Assembly: GCF_018687075.1 (NCBI RefSeq)
Contig: NZ_CP061285.1
Span: 1,736,001-1,800,000, forward strand
DNA from: Polynucleobacter sp. MWH-UH35A
Lineage (GTDB): Bacteria; Pseudomonadota; Gammaproteobacteria; Burkholderiales; Burkholderiaceae
Reading direction: 5' to 3'
Length of the DNA stretch: 64,000 bases
Shown here: positions 54,622 through 64,000 of the stretch, one piece after another
How positions within the stretch are numbered: position 1 is the first letter of the stretch
Layout: every line of letters starts with the position of its first letter
The notes under the pieces: generated by a model
Told to the model about the DNA's origin: nothing
The model's database searches: none
What the model saw: only the letters and a program-made list of their open reading frames with translations
Made by a program: the position numbers and the translations under genes

Positions 54622-56421
54622 CTAAGCAGCAGGCGTGGCTTGACGCAGACGGATATGCAATTCGCGTAACTGACGCTCGTCCACTGGGCTAGGAGCCTGA
54701 GTTAACAAGCATTGAGCACGCTGCGTTTTAGGGAATGCAATCACATCGCGGATTGACTCGGCACCCGTCATCATCGTTACGATGCGATCGAGACCAAACG
54801 CGATGCCACCGTGTGGAGGCGCACCATACTGAAGTGCATCTAACAAGAAACCAAACTTTGCTTGCGCTTCTTCCGCATCAATCTTTAAAGCGCGGAACAC
54901 TTGGCTTTGAACAGCTTCTTGGTGAATACGGACAGAACCGCCACCAATTTCGCTACCGTTCAGGACCATGTCGTAGGCTTTAGCTAAGCACTTGCCTGGA
55001 TCAGATTCCAGATACTGCATATGTTCATCTTTGGGGCTAGTAAATGGATGATGACAAGCAACCCAACGGGCTTCGCCTTCATCGTAATCAAACATTGGGA
55101 AGTCCACCACCCACAATGGTTTCCAACCCTCAGTAAAGAGACCATGCTCTTTACCCCAAGCAGATTGGCCAATACGTAAACGTAAATTACCAATTGCATC
55201 GTTCACTACTTTTTCTTTATCAGCGCCAAAGAAAATAATGTCGCCATCTTTTGCGCCAGTACGCTTCAAGATGCCTTCAATCGCTGCGTCGTGTAAGTTT
55301 TTAACGATTGGCGACTGCAAACCATTGCGTCCTTCAGCCACAGAGTTGACCTTAATCCACGCCAAACCTTTAGCACCATAGATGCTAACGAACTGGGTGT
55401 AGTCATCGATTTCGCTACGGCTAATTTCAGCGCCACCAGGCACGCACAAGCCTACAACTCGGCCACCAACTTGATTTGCGGCGCCTGAGAACACTTTGAA
55501 ATCAACGTCTTTCATTAGATCCGTCAATTCAGTGAACTCGAAATTCACACGCAAGTCTGGCTTATCAGAGCCAAAACGCGCCATACCCTCTGAATATGGC
55601 ATGGTTGGGAATGGGTTAGGCAGCTCGACATTCATGGTCTTCTTGAAAATATGACGAATCATGTTTTCAAACAAGTCCCGAATTTCTAATTCGCTCAAGA
55701 ATGCTGTTTCACAGTCGATCTGCGTAAATTCAGGCTGACGGTCTGCGCGCAAGTCTTCATCACGGAAACACTTGGTAATTTGGTAGTAGCGATCAAAACC
55801 AGCCACCATTAACAACTGCTTAAACAATTGTGGAGACTGTGGCAATGCAAAGAACTGACCGTCATGCACACGGGATGGAACTAAGTAGTCGCGTGCACCT
55901 TCTGGTGTACTCTTGGTGAGCATTGGTGTTTCGATATCGATAAAGCCAGCATCGTCTAAGTAACGACGGCACTCCATCGCTACGTTGTAACGCAAACGTA
56001 AATTCTTTTGCATCTGCGGGCGACGCAAATCTAGTACACGATGAGTTAAGCGTGTTGTCTCAGACAAATTCTCATCATCAATTTGGAATGGCGGAGTTAC
56101 AGAGGCATTCAAAATCACTAAGCTGTGACAAAGAATTTCTACTTTACCGCTAACCAAATCGGTATTTTCCGTACCAGCAGGACGTGCACGTACAAGACCC
56201 TTAATCTGAATGCAGTACTCACTGCGAACTTGCTCAGCAAGTGCAAACATTTCTGGTCGATCTGGATCGCAAACCACCTGCACAAAACCCTCACGATCAC
56301 GCAAGTCAATAAAGATCACGCCTCCATGGTCACGGCGACGATTCACCCAACCAGAGAGAGTGACTTCTTGACCAATTAGTGAATCAGTTACCTGGCCGCA
56401 GGTATGGCTTCGCATCGACAT
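54622..56421 (-). CDS. aspS: Aspartyl-tRNA synthetase (bacterial type)
   Basis: 599 residues, the bacterial-length class IIb enzyme. It has an N-terminal OB anticodon-binding domain (1-110; [22 protein letters not shown]), class II motifs [27 protein letters not shown] and GLDRIVTMM, and the bacterial GAD insertion (about 290-420). It charges tRNA-Asp. Whether it also mischarges tRNA-Asn cannot be decided here. It lies 16 nt after the DUF502 gene and 22 nt before nudB. Confidence 0.97.
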   Translation of the reverse strand: MSMRSHTCGQVTDSLIGQEVTLSGWVNRRRDHGGVIFIDLRDREGFVQVVCDPDRPEMFALAEQVRSEYCIQIKGLVRARPAGTENTDLVSGKVEILCHSLVILNASVTPPFQIDDENLSETTRLTHRVLDLRRPQMQKNLRLRYNVAMECRRYLDDAGFIDIETPMLTKSTPEGARDYLVPSRVHDGQFFALPQSPQLFKQLLMVAGFDRYYQITKCFRDEDLRADRQPEFTQIDCETAFLSELEIRDLFENMIRHIFKKTMNVELPNPFPTMPYSEGMARFGSDKPDLRVNFEFTELTDLMKDVDFKVFSGAANQVGGRVVGLCVPGGAEISRSEIDDYTQFVSIYGAKGLAWIKVNSVAEGRNGLQSPIVKNLHDAAIEGILKRTGAKDGDIIFFGADKEKVVNDAIGNLRLRIGQSAWGKEHGLFTEGWKPLWVVDFPMFDYDEGEARWVACHHPFTSPKDEHMQYLESDPGKCLAKAYDMVLNGSEIGGGSVRIHQEAVQSQVFRALKIDAEEAQAKFGFLLDALQYGAPPHGGIAFGLDRIVTMMTGAESIRDVIAFPKTQRAQCLLTQAPSPVDERQLRELHIRLRQATPAA

Positions 56422-56437
56422 AACAATTTCCTATGAA

Positions 56438-57091
56438 TCAAAAATGGTGTGGCAACTGGGATGCAGTTAAACCACTAGAACTATTGGGGGGAACGGAGCC
56501 CATTGAAACAATATGCTTCAAAGCCTCTTCCACACTCATCTCTAATTCAATCGTTTGCGCACGAGGTACGATCATGAAAAAACCAGAGGTGGGGTTTGGA
56601 GTTGTTGGCAAAAACACGTTAACGTAGTCTTCACCTAATTTAGAAGTCACTTCTTTTGCAGGAGTGCCCGTTTGAAACGCAATCGCCCATGAATCAGCGT
56701 GCGGATAACGAATCAATAAGGCTTTGCTGAAAGCCTGACCGCTACCTGAAAATAAAGTAGATGAAACTTGCTGGACGCTTGAATAGATAGAGCGAACGAT
56801 TGGTATGCGATTAATTTGTTTATCCCACATCCGAATCCACCACTGACCAGCAAAACTAATCGCCAGCAATCCAGTGAACATGATTACAGAGATCACGATC
56901 AAAATACCAACACCTGGCAATTCACGGAAATGCTGTAGGTCTGATGCAAATTGGCGCGGGAAAACAGCAATGATGGCCTGCATAACAGAACCAAAGACAC
57001 CGTCGAGCAGACCCAAGCCCCAAGCAATCACCCAAATGGTGATCGACAATGGTGCCCATACGAGGATGCCGGCGATAAAGTATTTTTTCAT
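56438..57091 (-). CDS. DUF502 family membrane protein
   Basis: 217 residues. Two predicted membrane helices (about 5-30 and 65-90) precede a soluble domain with VRSIYSSVQQVSSTLFSGSGQAFSKALLI and FLPTTPNPTSGFFMIVPR, the DUF502 signature segments. Function is unknown; plant relatives are the COV proteins. In this group of bacteria it usually precedes aspS. It lies in the run ubiB - DUF502 - aspS with 52 nt before it. Confidence 0.88.
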   Translation of the reverse strand: MKKYFIAGILVWAPLSITIWVIAWGLGLLDGVFGSVMQAIIAVFPRQFASDLQHFRELPGVGILIVISVIMFTGLLAISFAGQWWIRMWDKQINRIPIVRSIYSSVQQVSSTLFSGSGQAFSKALLIRYPHADSWAIAFQTGTPAKEVTSKLGEDYVNVFLPTTPNPTSGFFMIVPRAQTIELEMSVEEALKHIVSMGSVPPNSSSGLTASQLPHHF

Positions 57092-57143
57092 GTGTTCTGC
57101 CTAACCCGCTATTTTAGCGGGTTAGAAAGCAATCAGCGAGAGA

Positions 57144-58730
57144 CTAATAAACGCCTAGGCTAATAATCAAAATTCCAGCCAAAAAGCCGCCAGCAAAGAG
57201 TAAAGCCCCCGCTATGAGACGATGTGTACGCCTTTCTTCGAGTAAAAGGGCCTTTAAAAGCTCTATTTCGCCATTTTGGTCTTTGATTTGATGTTTCCCT
57301 TGGGCCAAGCTATCGGCAATTAAACGCGGCAAGGTAGGCAGAATTTTGGCCCAGGTAGGCGCCTCTTCCTTTAAGCCATCTATGAGGCCCCGCCAACCCA
57401 ACTGCTTGCTGACCCATTTTTCCAAAATCGGCTTAGCCGTTTTCCACAGATCCAGGTCAGGATCAAGCTGACGAGCTAAACCCTCAACATTCAATAGGGT
57501 TTTTTGCAATAAGGTAAGTTGAGGCTGAATTTCGACCTTGAAACGACGCGATGTTTGGAATAAACGCATGAGCACGATGCCCAAGGAAATTTCCTTTAGC
57601 GGGCGATCAAAATACGGCTCACAGACTGAACGTACGGCGCCCTCCAATTCTTCAACACGGGTATTAGCAGGAACCCAACCTGACTCAATATGCAACTCAG
57701 CAACACGACGGTAATCGCGATTAAAAAACGCTAAGAAATTTAAGGCTAGGTAATTTTTATCTGACTCGCTTAATGCACCAACAATGCCGAAATCAAGCGA
57801 AATAAAACGGCCAAATGTCTCTGGCTCCAAGCTAATCATGATGTTACCTGGATGCATATCCGCATGGAAAAAGCCATACTCAAATACTTGAGTAAAAAAT
57901 ATTTCCACGCCATCAGAAGCTAACTTCTTAAAATCAACACCAGCCTCTCTTAGCGCTGCAGTTTTACCAATGGAGATGCCATACATTCTCTCCATAACAA
58001 TCACATTCGTATGACATAGATCCCAATACATTTCTGGAATCATTAATTTTTTTGAATCTGTAAATTGTCTGCGTAGCTGACTTGCATTAGCAGCTTCACG
58101 CATCAGATCTAACTCATCGTGCAAATAAGTATCGAACTCTGCTACATTCTCACGAGGCTTTAAACGACGTCCATCTTCGGAACTTTTTTCAATCACTTTA
58201 GCCAAGTCATACATCAAGGCTAAATCACCCTCAATCACTGGCAGAATGCCAGGACGTAAGACTTTAATTGCTACCGCACGACCATCCCACTCGGGATGCT
58301 TCTCTGTGCCGCGCAACACGCCAAAATGCACTTGGGCTACTGAGGCACTGGCAACAGGAGTAGAATCAAAGCGAATAAATACCTCTTCAATCGGTAGACC
58401 CAAGTCTTTCTCAATTAAGCGACGTGACTCTTCATTCGAAAATGGCGGTACCTGATCCTGCAACTTTGCCAATTCATTTGCAATATCTTCTGGCAACAGA
58501 TCACGACGTGTGGAAAGTACCTGACCGAACTTCACAAAAATGGGTCCTAAGGCCTCAAGCGTCAGGCGAATACGCTCTCCTCTAGGCAGATGACTACCCG
58601 GAGATACCCAGCAAAGCATGGTTAAGAAACCGCGACGAATTCCTGGCTTCAGAAGATCACGCAATAGCGGTAACAAACCATAACGCCATGCAGTAAAAAA
58701 GATAAAAAAGAGACGAGCAATTCGACGCAC
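57144..58730 (-). CDS. ubiB: Ubiquinone biosynthesis kinase-like protein UbiB
   Basis: 528 residues of the ABC1/ADCK family. The hallmark KxGQ motif is at 67-70 (KFGQ, within [17 protein letters not shown]), Ala-rich [11 protein letters not shown] is the family's modified nucleotide loop, and [10 protein letters not shown] plus SLDFGIVG hold the catalytic residues. Two C-terminal membrane helices (about 480-525) anchor it. UbiB supports ubiquinone synthesis, perhaps by extracting lipophilic intermediates. It follows ubiJ by 3 nt. Confidence 0.96.
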   Translation of the reverse strand: MRRIARLFFIFFTAWRYGLLPLLRDLLKPGIRRGFLTMLCWVSPGSHLPRGERIRLTLEALGPIFVKFGQVLSTRRDLLPEDIANELAKLQDQVPPFSNEESRRLIEKDLGLPIEEVFIRFDSTPVASASVAQVHFGVLRGTEKHPEWDGRAVAIKVLRPGILPVIEGDLALMYDLAKVIEKSSEDGRRLKPRENVAEFDTYLHDELDLMREAANASQLRRQFTDSKKLMIPEMYWDLCHTNVIVMERMYGISIGKTAALREAGVDFKKLASDGVEIFFTQVFEYGFFHADMHPGNIMISLEPETFGRFISLDFGIVGALSESDKNYLALNFLAFFNRDYRRVAELHIESGWVPANTRVEELEGAVRSVCEPYFDRPLKEISLGIVLMRLFQTSRRFKVEIQPQLTLLQKTLLNVEGLARQLDPDLDLWKTAKPILEKWVSKQLGWRGLIDGLKEEAPTWAKILPTLPRLIADSLAQGKHQIKDQNGEIELLKALLLEERRTHRLIAGALLFAGGFLAGILIISLGVY

Positions 58731-58733
58731 GAT

Positions 58734-59354
58734 TTATTTAGCCTTTTGCTCTAAAAGTTGAATGCGCTTTTCCATGCGGTCTACTGACTCGCGCAATTCA
58801 CTTAATTCAGATTTACGAACCATAAAGTCTCGTTTATTTAAAAGTATCTGCTTTTCTTCACTGACATACTCCACCACATTGTCCAGCAAGTCTGATACAG
58901 CTGATCGAGTGGCAGAGACAAACTTTTTACCCTGTCGTACGGTAAAGTTTGCAGGCGCATCACCTACGAGGCGAGCTAAATCTTCTTCATATTCCCAACG
59001 CAATTGTCCAGCAAGACGGCCCAATAATTGAGCCAATTCAGCATCACCAGTAATTTTGACCGCTTTAAAAGCCTGCTCTCGTAGAGAGCCTGTACTCCCC
59101 ACTAAATCACTCAATGCTTTAGAGGAAACCTCCAGAATGAGAGAAGGCGCTTCGACCTCTTTTAAACTCCCCAAAAATCCATCAGACTTGATCTCAAAAC
59201 AAAGATTGCCTAAAGGTAACTGCAGCAGAATGGTTTTGTTGGCATGACGAGCCAATTCAGCAGATGCCCACGACTCACTTCCCAAAACATGGTTAATCCC
59301 TCGGCAAGCAGCGCCAGAAGCAATAGTGTGGGTAGTCGAAAAATATGTGTTCAT
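58734..59354 (-). CDS. ubiJ: UbiJ-like ubiquinone biosynthesis accessory protein (SCP2 domain)
   Basis: 206 residues. An SCP2 sterol-carrier-like domain (about 15-115) is followed by a helical region with a coiled-coil tail (about 165-205, heptads of Leu/Glu/Arg). This is the UbiJ layout; UbiJ binds ubiquinone intermediates and scaffolds the soluble Ubi complex in E. coli. Sequence similarity in this family is low, so the call leans on architecture and on position between ubiE and ubiB. The ATG at 59354 gives a normal N-terminus; a frame opens further upstream through the terminator. Confidence 0.85.
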   Translation of the reverse strand: MNTYFSTTHTIASGAACRGINHVLGSESWASAELARHANKTILLQLPLGNLCFEIKSDGFLGSLKEVEAPSLILEVSSKALSDLVGSTGSLREQAFKAVKITGDAELAQLLGRLAGQLRWEYEEDLARLVGDAPANFTVRQGKKFVSATRSAVSDLLDNVVEYVSEEKQILLNKRDFMVRKSELSELRESVDRMEKRIQLLEQKAK

Positions 59355-59360
59355 GAGTGT

Positions 59361-59386
59361 AAAAAACCCGCACAAGTGCGGGTTTT
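59361..59386 (-). terminator. Intrinsic terminator between the Tim44-domain gene and ubiJ
   Basis: AACCCGCAC and GTGCGGGTT form a near-perfect stem, flanked by A and T runs so that it can work on both strands. It lies 22 nt after the Tim44-domain gene stop and just before the ubiJ start, so ubiJ needs read-through or its own promoter. Confidence 0.8.
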
Positions 59387-59407
59387 CCAACGGAAAGTAC
59401 CTAAAGC

Positions 59408-60316
59408 TTAAACCAACTGGGAGATACCCGCTAGTACCCACCCGCCAGGACCCTCCTCTGGCTTACTTAAATTCCAGATTTCTGAGAAATCACTGGCTGG
59501 AGCCCCTGGTTGCTCACGGATCATACCGCTGAACTGCACGCTACAGAAGTAATGACTATCCGCCGTCTCAATACCTAGTAGCTGAGCATTAATAGTGACA
59601 ACATCCGTTTGATTGCTGCCATCAGTCCGACCAGATAAATCCTGTTGAATCGTGGCAAACATTTCTGGAGTTGTAAATTCACGCAAGGAAGCAAGATCTC
59701 CTTGATCCCAAGCTTTTTGCAAAGTCACAAAATATTGTTTTGCATTCTCCAGGAATGTCTGTTGATCGAATCCGGGAGGCAGAGTGGACTGAAACGCCTC
59801 AGGCTCAACACTCACACCACCAAATGCATTTGCAGCCGGAGCAAAAGCGGGCTCTTGTCTAGGGGACTGAACATTACTGCGCTGCATACCCTGCGAGAGC
59901 ATGTTGGAATTTTGACCAGCGCCAGATAAAGCAGGCAACATTTTTCGAATAATGAACATCATCGCAAAGCCTGCCAACATCGCAATCAGTAAACCAGTAA
60001 TCATCGAAGATGCTGCCTCGCCTAAACCGAAATGCGACAAGAGATAACCAATCCCTAGACCAGCAGCCAAACCACCTAAGATTCCACCCATACCCCCAAA
60101 ACGACTCGGCGTAGGGGTTTGTGGTGTTGGAGCAGGAGCAGCTGGTTGCGCTTGTTGCACAGGCTTTTGAACTGGCGCCGCTTGCTTTTGGATTGGGGCA
60201 CTTGGTGCCCGACCGATACTCTTGCCGCCGCCTAAACGTGCCGCATCTACATGTCCTACCGTTGCAAATACCAACGTAAGACTTAGAAGCATTGCTTTAA
60301 AAAAATGTTTATTCAT
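59408..60316 (-). CDS. Tim44-like domain membrane protein
   Basis: 302 residues. The signal or anchor segment (1-25, ending VDA) is followed by a Pro/Gln/Ala-rich linker (about 35-75), a Gly-rich membrane pair (about 80-140) and a Tim44-like domain (about 180-300) with PPGFDQQTFLENAKQYFVTLQKAWDQGD. The ATG at 60316 has GAGGAAT upstream. Tim44-like domains also occur in mitochondrial import and ribosome-docking proteins; the bacterial role is unknown. The gene sits regularly between ubiE and ubiJ in related bacteria, which hints at a membrane or quinone-linked role. Confidence 0.87.
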   Translation of the reverse strand: MNKHFFKAMLLSLTLVFATVGHVDAARLGGGKSIGRAPSAPIQKQAAPVQKPVQQAQPAAPAPTPQTPTPSRFGGMGGILGGLAAGLGIGYLLSHFGLGEAASSMITGLLIAMLAGFAMMFIIRKMLPALSGAGQNSNMLSQGMQRSNVQSPRQEPAFAPAANAFGGVSVEPEAFQSTLPPGFDQQTFLENAKQYFVTLQKAWDQGDLASLREFTTPEMFATIQQDLSGRTDGSNQTDVVTINAQLLGIETADSHYFCSVQFSGMIREQPGAPASDFSEIWNLSKPEEGPGGWVLAGISQLV

Positions 60317-60383
60317 ATTCCTCACCCCTTCTTATTACCGCTGAACTTGCCTAGTCTTTAAGTGTTTAAAAACTATACAACCA

Positions 60384-61127
60384 TCAGTATTTAATACCAA
60401 TATGTAGGGCAACGATACCCCCAGTCATCCTATGGGTTTCAACTTCATCAAAACCGACTTCTAACATCATTTCTTTAAGGGTTTGTGCATCTGGATGCAT
60501 ACGAATCGATTCAGCTAAGTAGCGATAGCTGTCTGAATCTTGCGCAATCTTCTCACCCAACCAAGGCAAAACCTTAAAGGAATAGGTGTCATATACCGGC
60601 TGCAAGAAAGCGTCTGGCTTGGAAAATTCCAACACTAAAACTCGGCCACCTGGCTTGATCACACGACGCATCTCGCCCAAAGCGACATCTTTGTGAGTCA
60701 TATTGCGCAGACCAAAAGCAACAGTCACCACATCAAAATGATTATTCGGAAAAGGTATTTTTTCTGCATCAAATTGAACGCAAGGTAAAGCCATGCCGCG
60801 ATCTAATAAGCGATCACGCCCGACTCCCAACATAGAAGCATTAATGTCACTTAACCAAACCTGAGCATCAGGATTACGGCCCCAGTCGGCCGCCTTTGCA
60901 AAGGCTGCAGCCAGGTCACCCGTACCGCCAGCAATATCTAAAACCTTCTGACCAGGGCGTACATTTGCACGAGCAATCGTCACTTTTTTCCAAATGCGAT
61001 GTAAACCAAAGGACATCAAGTCATTCATCACATCATATTTACTGGCTACCGAATGAAATACCTCAGCGACCTTGCCAGCCTTTTCTGCTTCATCAACACT
61101 TTGATACCCGAAGTGCGTTTTACTCAT
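60384..61127 (-). CDS. ubiE: Ubiquinone/menaquinone C-methyltransferase UbiE
   Basis: 247 residues. Class I AdoMet methyltransferase with the glycine-rich loop [10 protein letters not shown] (about 67-76), the post-II segment [14 protein letters not shown] and the C-terminal GGIVALHIG. It methylates the quinone ring carbon. The ATG at 61127 follows a perfect GGAGGT site and overlaps the stop of the DUF971 gene (TAATG), so translation is coupled. Confidence 0.96.
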   Translation of the reverse strand: MSKTHFGYQSVDEAEKAGKVAEVFHSVASKYDVMNDLMSFGLHRIWKKVTIARANVRPGQKVLDIAGGTGDLAAAFAKAADWGRNPDAQVWLSDINASMLGVGRDRLLDRGMALPCVQFDAEKIPFPNNHFDVVTVAFGLRNMTHKDVALGEMRRVIKPGGRVLVLEFSKPDAFLQPVYDTYSFKVLPWLGEKIAQDSDSYRYLAESIRMHPDAQTLKEMMLEVGFDEVETHRMTGGIVALHIGIKY

Positions 61128-61525
61128 TAGTGACCTCCACAAGAATGGCCTGATGCACCGCCTGAGTGAGTCATGGGGGCATCACGATCTAATCCAGCAG
61201 CGGCCAATTTATCTAAATGCTCTTTCCACAATTGCTCCTGGTTTTCACATAGAAACAATAAATACTCCCAGGTATACAAGCCTGAGTCATGTCCGTCAGA
61301 AAAGCTAGGCTTGAGGGCGTAGTGACCGATTGGCTCTAGATTGGCAATTAAGACATCACGCTTGCCAGTTTGCAATGTTTCTTGTCCAGGACCATGCCCC
61401 TGAACCTCTGCAGAAGGAGATAACACCCTCAATAACTCAAAAGGTAAACGATAAGTAGTGCCACCTTCATAGGAGAGCTCCAATACTTTGGATTGCTGAT
61501 GCACTACTACATTGCTTGGAATCAT
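61127..61525 (-). CDS. DUF971 domain protein
   Basis: 132 residues, one DUF971 (gamma-butyrobetaine-hydroxylase-like N-terminal) domain of about 100 residues with a conserved [28 protein letters not shown] segment. A His/Cys/Gly-rich tail ([14 protein letters not shown]) could bind metal. Members are small proteins of unsettled function, often linked to Fe-S proteins. It overlaps the Fe-S oxidoreductase gene upstream by one base and ubiE downstream, so all three are likely in one operon. Confidence 0.88.
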   Translation of the reverse strand: MIPSNVVVHQQSKVLELSYEGGTTYRLPFELLRVLSPSAEVQGHGPGQETLQTGKRDVLIANLEPIGHYALKPSFSDGHDSGLYTWEYLLFLCENQEQLWKEHLDKLAAAGLDRDAPMTHSGGASGHSCGGH

Positions 61526-64000
61526 TAAACGAGAACCCTCTCGATACCGCCTTGGTTGGCTTTAGCTACATAGTCCTGCATCCAATCTTTACCAAGTATC
61601 TTTTGGGCCATTTCCACCACGATGTAATCAGCTGTAGTGTCGCTATCAGCATCAAAGCGTGTCAGGCCTTGCAAGCATGATGGGCAACTGGTCAGCACTT
61701 TCACATCACCAGTGAATGCATTCTTGCGCAAATCATTAGCACCCTTTTCCATCTCAATCTGCTTGCGGAAACGCACTTGCGTAGAGATGTCAGGACGAGT
61801 TACAGCCAATGTTCCCGACTCACCACAGCAACGATCATTTTTCTGAATCGCTTTGCCATCCTCGAGTTGAATGAGTTCGTTTACAGTCTTCAACGGATCT
61901 TGCAACTTCATCGGAGAGTGGCAAGGATCGTGGTACATATACTTCACGCCCGTGACACCAGAAAGCTTGACGCCTTTTTCCGCTAGGAACTCATGTATAT
62001 CCACAATGCGGCAACCCGGAAAAATCTGTTCAAACTGATAACCAGCCAACTGGTCGTAACAAGTGCCGCAAGAAACCACCACGGTCTTAATGTCTAAGTA
62101 GTTCAGTGTATTGGCAACGCGGTGAAACAAGACGCGGTTATCCGTGATCATCTTCTCTGCTTTGTCAAAATCGCCATTGCCGCGCTGTGGGTAGCCGCAG
62201 CAAAGGTAGCCCGGAGGCAATACCGTTTGCACACCTACATTCCACAACATTGCCTGAGTTGCTAAGCCAACCTGAGAGAACAAACGCTCTGAACCGCAAC
62301 CCGGGAAATAAAAGACCGCCTCGGTGTCGGCAGAGGTCGTTTTTGGATCACGAATAATCGGCACATAGTTTGCATCTTCAATATCCAACAAAGCACGTGC
62401 GGTTTTCTTCGGTAAGTTACCAGGCATCTTCTTATTAACAAAGAAAATCACCTGCTCTTTTACGCTCGGCTTGCCAACCGTTGCGGGCGGGTGCGCTGTT
62501 TGTTGTTTTGCGAACTTGCGCAAGACATCATTACCTAAACGCTGCAACTTATAACCCCAACCAATCATGGTCTTGCGCGCCAGATGAATGCTTTCTGGGC
62601 TAGTGGCATTCAGGAAAAACATCGATGCTGCCGTGCCAGGATTGAAACGCTGTTGACCCATCTTGCGCAAGAGATTACGCATGTTCATAGTCACATCACC
62701 AAAGTCAATCTTGACTGGGCAAGGCGTTAAACACTTGTGACATACAGTGCAGTGCGCAGCGACGTCATCAAACATTTCCCAATGACGAATTGAAACACCG
62801 CGACGGGTTTGTTCTTCGTATAAAAAGGCTTCGATCAATAAAGAGGTTGCCAAGATCTTATCGCGTGGACTGTAGAGCAGATTTGCTCGTGGTACGTGCG
62901 TTGAGCAAACTGGCTTACATTTTCCACAACGTAAACAATCTTTCACGCTATCAGCAATCGCACCAATATCGCTTTGCTGCATGATGATCGACTCGTGACC
63001 CATCAAGCCAAAGCTTGGTGTGTAAGCCATACCCAGGTCAGCATGCGGCATCAGCTTCCCTTTATTGAAGCGGCCCTCTGGGTCAACACGATTTTTATAA
63101 CTACGGAAGTCTTTGAGTTCGGCCTCAGTTAAATACTCTAATTTAGTGATGCCAATACCATGCTCGCCAGAAATAACACCATCTAAAGAACGAGCTAACT
63201 TCATGATGCGATCAACTGCACGATGTGCATCTTGCAACATCTCGTAATCATCAGAGTTCACAGGAATATTGGTATGTACGTTACCGTCACCAGCATGCAT
63301 ATGTAACGCTACGAATACGCGCTTACGCAAAATGTTTTTATGAATTGCTTCTAATTCAGCCAAGATAGGCTCGAATGCAAGACCGCCAAAGATGATGCGC
63401 AATTCTGAACGAACTTCTTCTTTCCAAGAAGCACGCAAACTGTAATCCTGCAAACGCGGGAAGTAAGTGTCCATCTCGGTGAGCCACTCGGCCCAACGTC
63501 CACGCACCTTAGCAATAAGCTCCAAGGTCTGCTGAACACGATCGCCCAAGATCTCTGCTGTCGGAATTTCATACTCAGCATCACTCTTGCCTAGAGGTAA
63601 TGCACTCTTTTTCAAAAAAGCTTCAAGACCATCGAGTACTTGCAACTTGTTCTTTAGAGAAAGTTCAATATTGATGCGATCAATCCCATCGGTGTACTCA
63701 CCCATGCGCGGCAATGGAATTACGACGTCTTCATTGATCTTAAAGGCATTGGTATGGCGAGCAATAGCCGCTGTGCGAGCACGATCTAACCAGAACTTCT
63801 TACGAGCATCAGCACTTACTGCAACAAACCCTTCGCCCACCCGTAGGTTCGCCATGCGCACTACTTCACTCGTAGCGGCAGCAACAGCTTCTTCATCATC
63901 ACCAGCAATATCGCCAATCAACACCATCTTTGGCAAGCTATTGCGCTTCGATTTTGTTGAATAACCTACCGCACGTAAGTAGCGATCATCTAAGTGCTCA
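61525..64000 (-). CDS. FAD-linked oxidase / Fe-S oxidoreductase fusion, DUF3683 type (C-terminal part)
   Basis: The frame continues past the right edge of the window, so the N-terminal FAD-binding half is missing here; about 825 residues are present. In order: the FAD-linked oxidase C-terminal domain (HMHAGDGNVHTNIP and SLDGVISGEHGIG), two [4Fe-4S] motifs (CLRCGKCKPVC and CTVCHKCLTPC) and two CCG cysteine domains (FPGCGSERL...CCGYPQRG; and HDPCHSP...CCGESG with a final CPSCLQG). The layout matches large D-lactate or glycolate-type dehydrogenases with a fused GlpC/LldE-like unit. The electron acceptor is probably quinone. Substrate is unknown. It heads the DUF971-ubiE operon. Confidence 0.9.
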   Translation of the reverse strand, partial: EHLDDRYLRAVGYSTKSKRNSLPKMVLIGDIAGDDEEAVAAATSEVVRMANLRVGEGFVAVSADARKKFWLDRARTAAIARHTNAFKINEDVVIPLPRMGEYTDGIDRINIELSLKNKLQVLDGLEAFLKKSALPLGKSDAEYEIPTAEILGDRVQQTLELIAKVRGRWAEWLTEMDTYFPRLQDYSLRASWKEEVRSELRIIFGGLAFEPILAELEAIHKNILRKRVFVALHMHAGDGNVHTNIPVNSDDYEMLQDAHRAVDRIMKLARSLDGVISGEHGIGITKLEYLTEAELKDFRSYKNRVDPEGRFNKGKLMPHADLGMAYTPSFGLMGHESIIMQQSDIGAIADSVKDCLRCGKCKPVCSTHVPRANLLYSPRDKILATSLLIEAFLYEEQTRRGVSIRHWEMFDDVAAHCTVCHKCLTPCPVKIDFGDVTMNMRNLLRKMGQQRFNPGTAASMFFLNATSPESIHLARKTMIGWGYKLQRLGNDVLRKFAKQQTAHPPATVGKPSVKEQVIFFVNKKMPGNLPKKTARALLDIEDANYVPIIRDPKTTSADTEAVFYFPGCGSERLFSQVGLATQAMLWNVGVQTVLPPGYLCCGYPQRGNGDFDKAEKMITDNRVLFHRVANTLNYLDIKTVVVSCGTCYDQLAGYQFEQIFPGCRIVDIHEFLAEKGVKLSGVTGVKYMYHDPCHSPMKLQDPLKTVNELIQLEDGKAIQKNDRCCGESGTLAVTRPDISTQVRFRKQIEMEKGANDLRKNAFTGDVKVLTSCPSCLQGLTRFDADSDTTADYIVVEMAQKILGKDWMQDYVAKANQGGIERVLV

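Noticed and set aside
1..64000. CRISPR array, insertion sequence or recent duplication
   Set aside because: No regularly spaced direct repeats, transposase motifs or long repeated blocks were seen on reading through. A computed self-comparison was not possible.

Overview
The window reads as chromosomal DNA of a betaproteobacterium of the order Burkholderiales, most like the small-genome freshwater genus Polynucleobacter. This rests on moderate base composition, tight gene packing, and local orders I know from that group: lptD-surA-pdxA-rsmA opposite an amgK/murU pair, ubiE-Tim44-ubiJ-ubiB, rplM-rpsI near argC and erpA, and a large FAD/Fe-S oxidoreductase. The genus is inferred from memory, not from a search.

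Positions 1-4176 are the right end of an integrated mobile element, visibly more AT-rich than the rest. It holds a partial AAA+ ATPase, three proteins I do not recognise, a tyrosine recombinase, and two copies of a 19-bp palindrome. It abuts the 5' half of a CAT-anticodon tRNA (4177-4215) whose promoter survives on the chromosome side and now points into the integrase gene.

4282-19664 is an ordinary chromosomal stretch rich in transport: an MHS-family MFS permease, a TakP-like TRAP transporter followed by a gamma-glutamyltransferase-like hydrolase, a TRIC-type channel, maleylacetoacetate isomerase, an AEC permease, a gamma carbonic anhydrase, an ammonium channel, two small envelope proteins, OsmC, rhodanese and a Na+/H+ antiporter-like protein.

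19731-28386 is a forward run: miaB, ybeY, corC-like, lnt, glyQ, glyS, gmhB-like and a PlsC acyltransferase. 28392-34127 is the reverse operon lptD-surA-pdxA-rsmA (outer-membrane assembly, PLP synthesis, rRNA methylation). Back to back with it, 34161-43744 runs forward: amgK, murU, pepP, a UbiH/COQ6 hydroxylase, dusB, fis, purH and ruvCAB. tyrS (reverse) and anmK (forward) follow. AmgK, MurU and AnmK together imply muropeptide salvage to UDP-MurNAc.

46190-64000 is mostly reverse: erpA, argC, rpsI and rplM behind a leader with an 8-bp hairpin, an unassigned small-RNA candidate (about 48824-48925) with its own promoter and terminator, a forward OsmC gene, the RNase P RNA, pyrC, glycerate kinase, an ABC exporter, nudB-like, aspS, a DUF502 protein, ubiB, ubiJ-like, a Tim44-domain protein, ubiE, a DUF971 protein and the C-terminal two thirds of a DUF3683-type FAD/Fe-S oxidoreductase. 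No CRISPR array or insertion sequence was seen. The best leads are the tRNA-half junction, the element's palindromes, the small-RNA candidate, and the TRAP/GGT-like operon.
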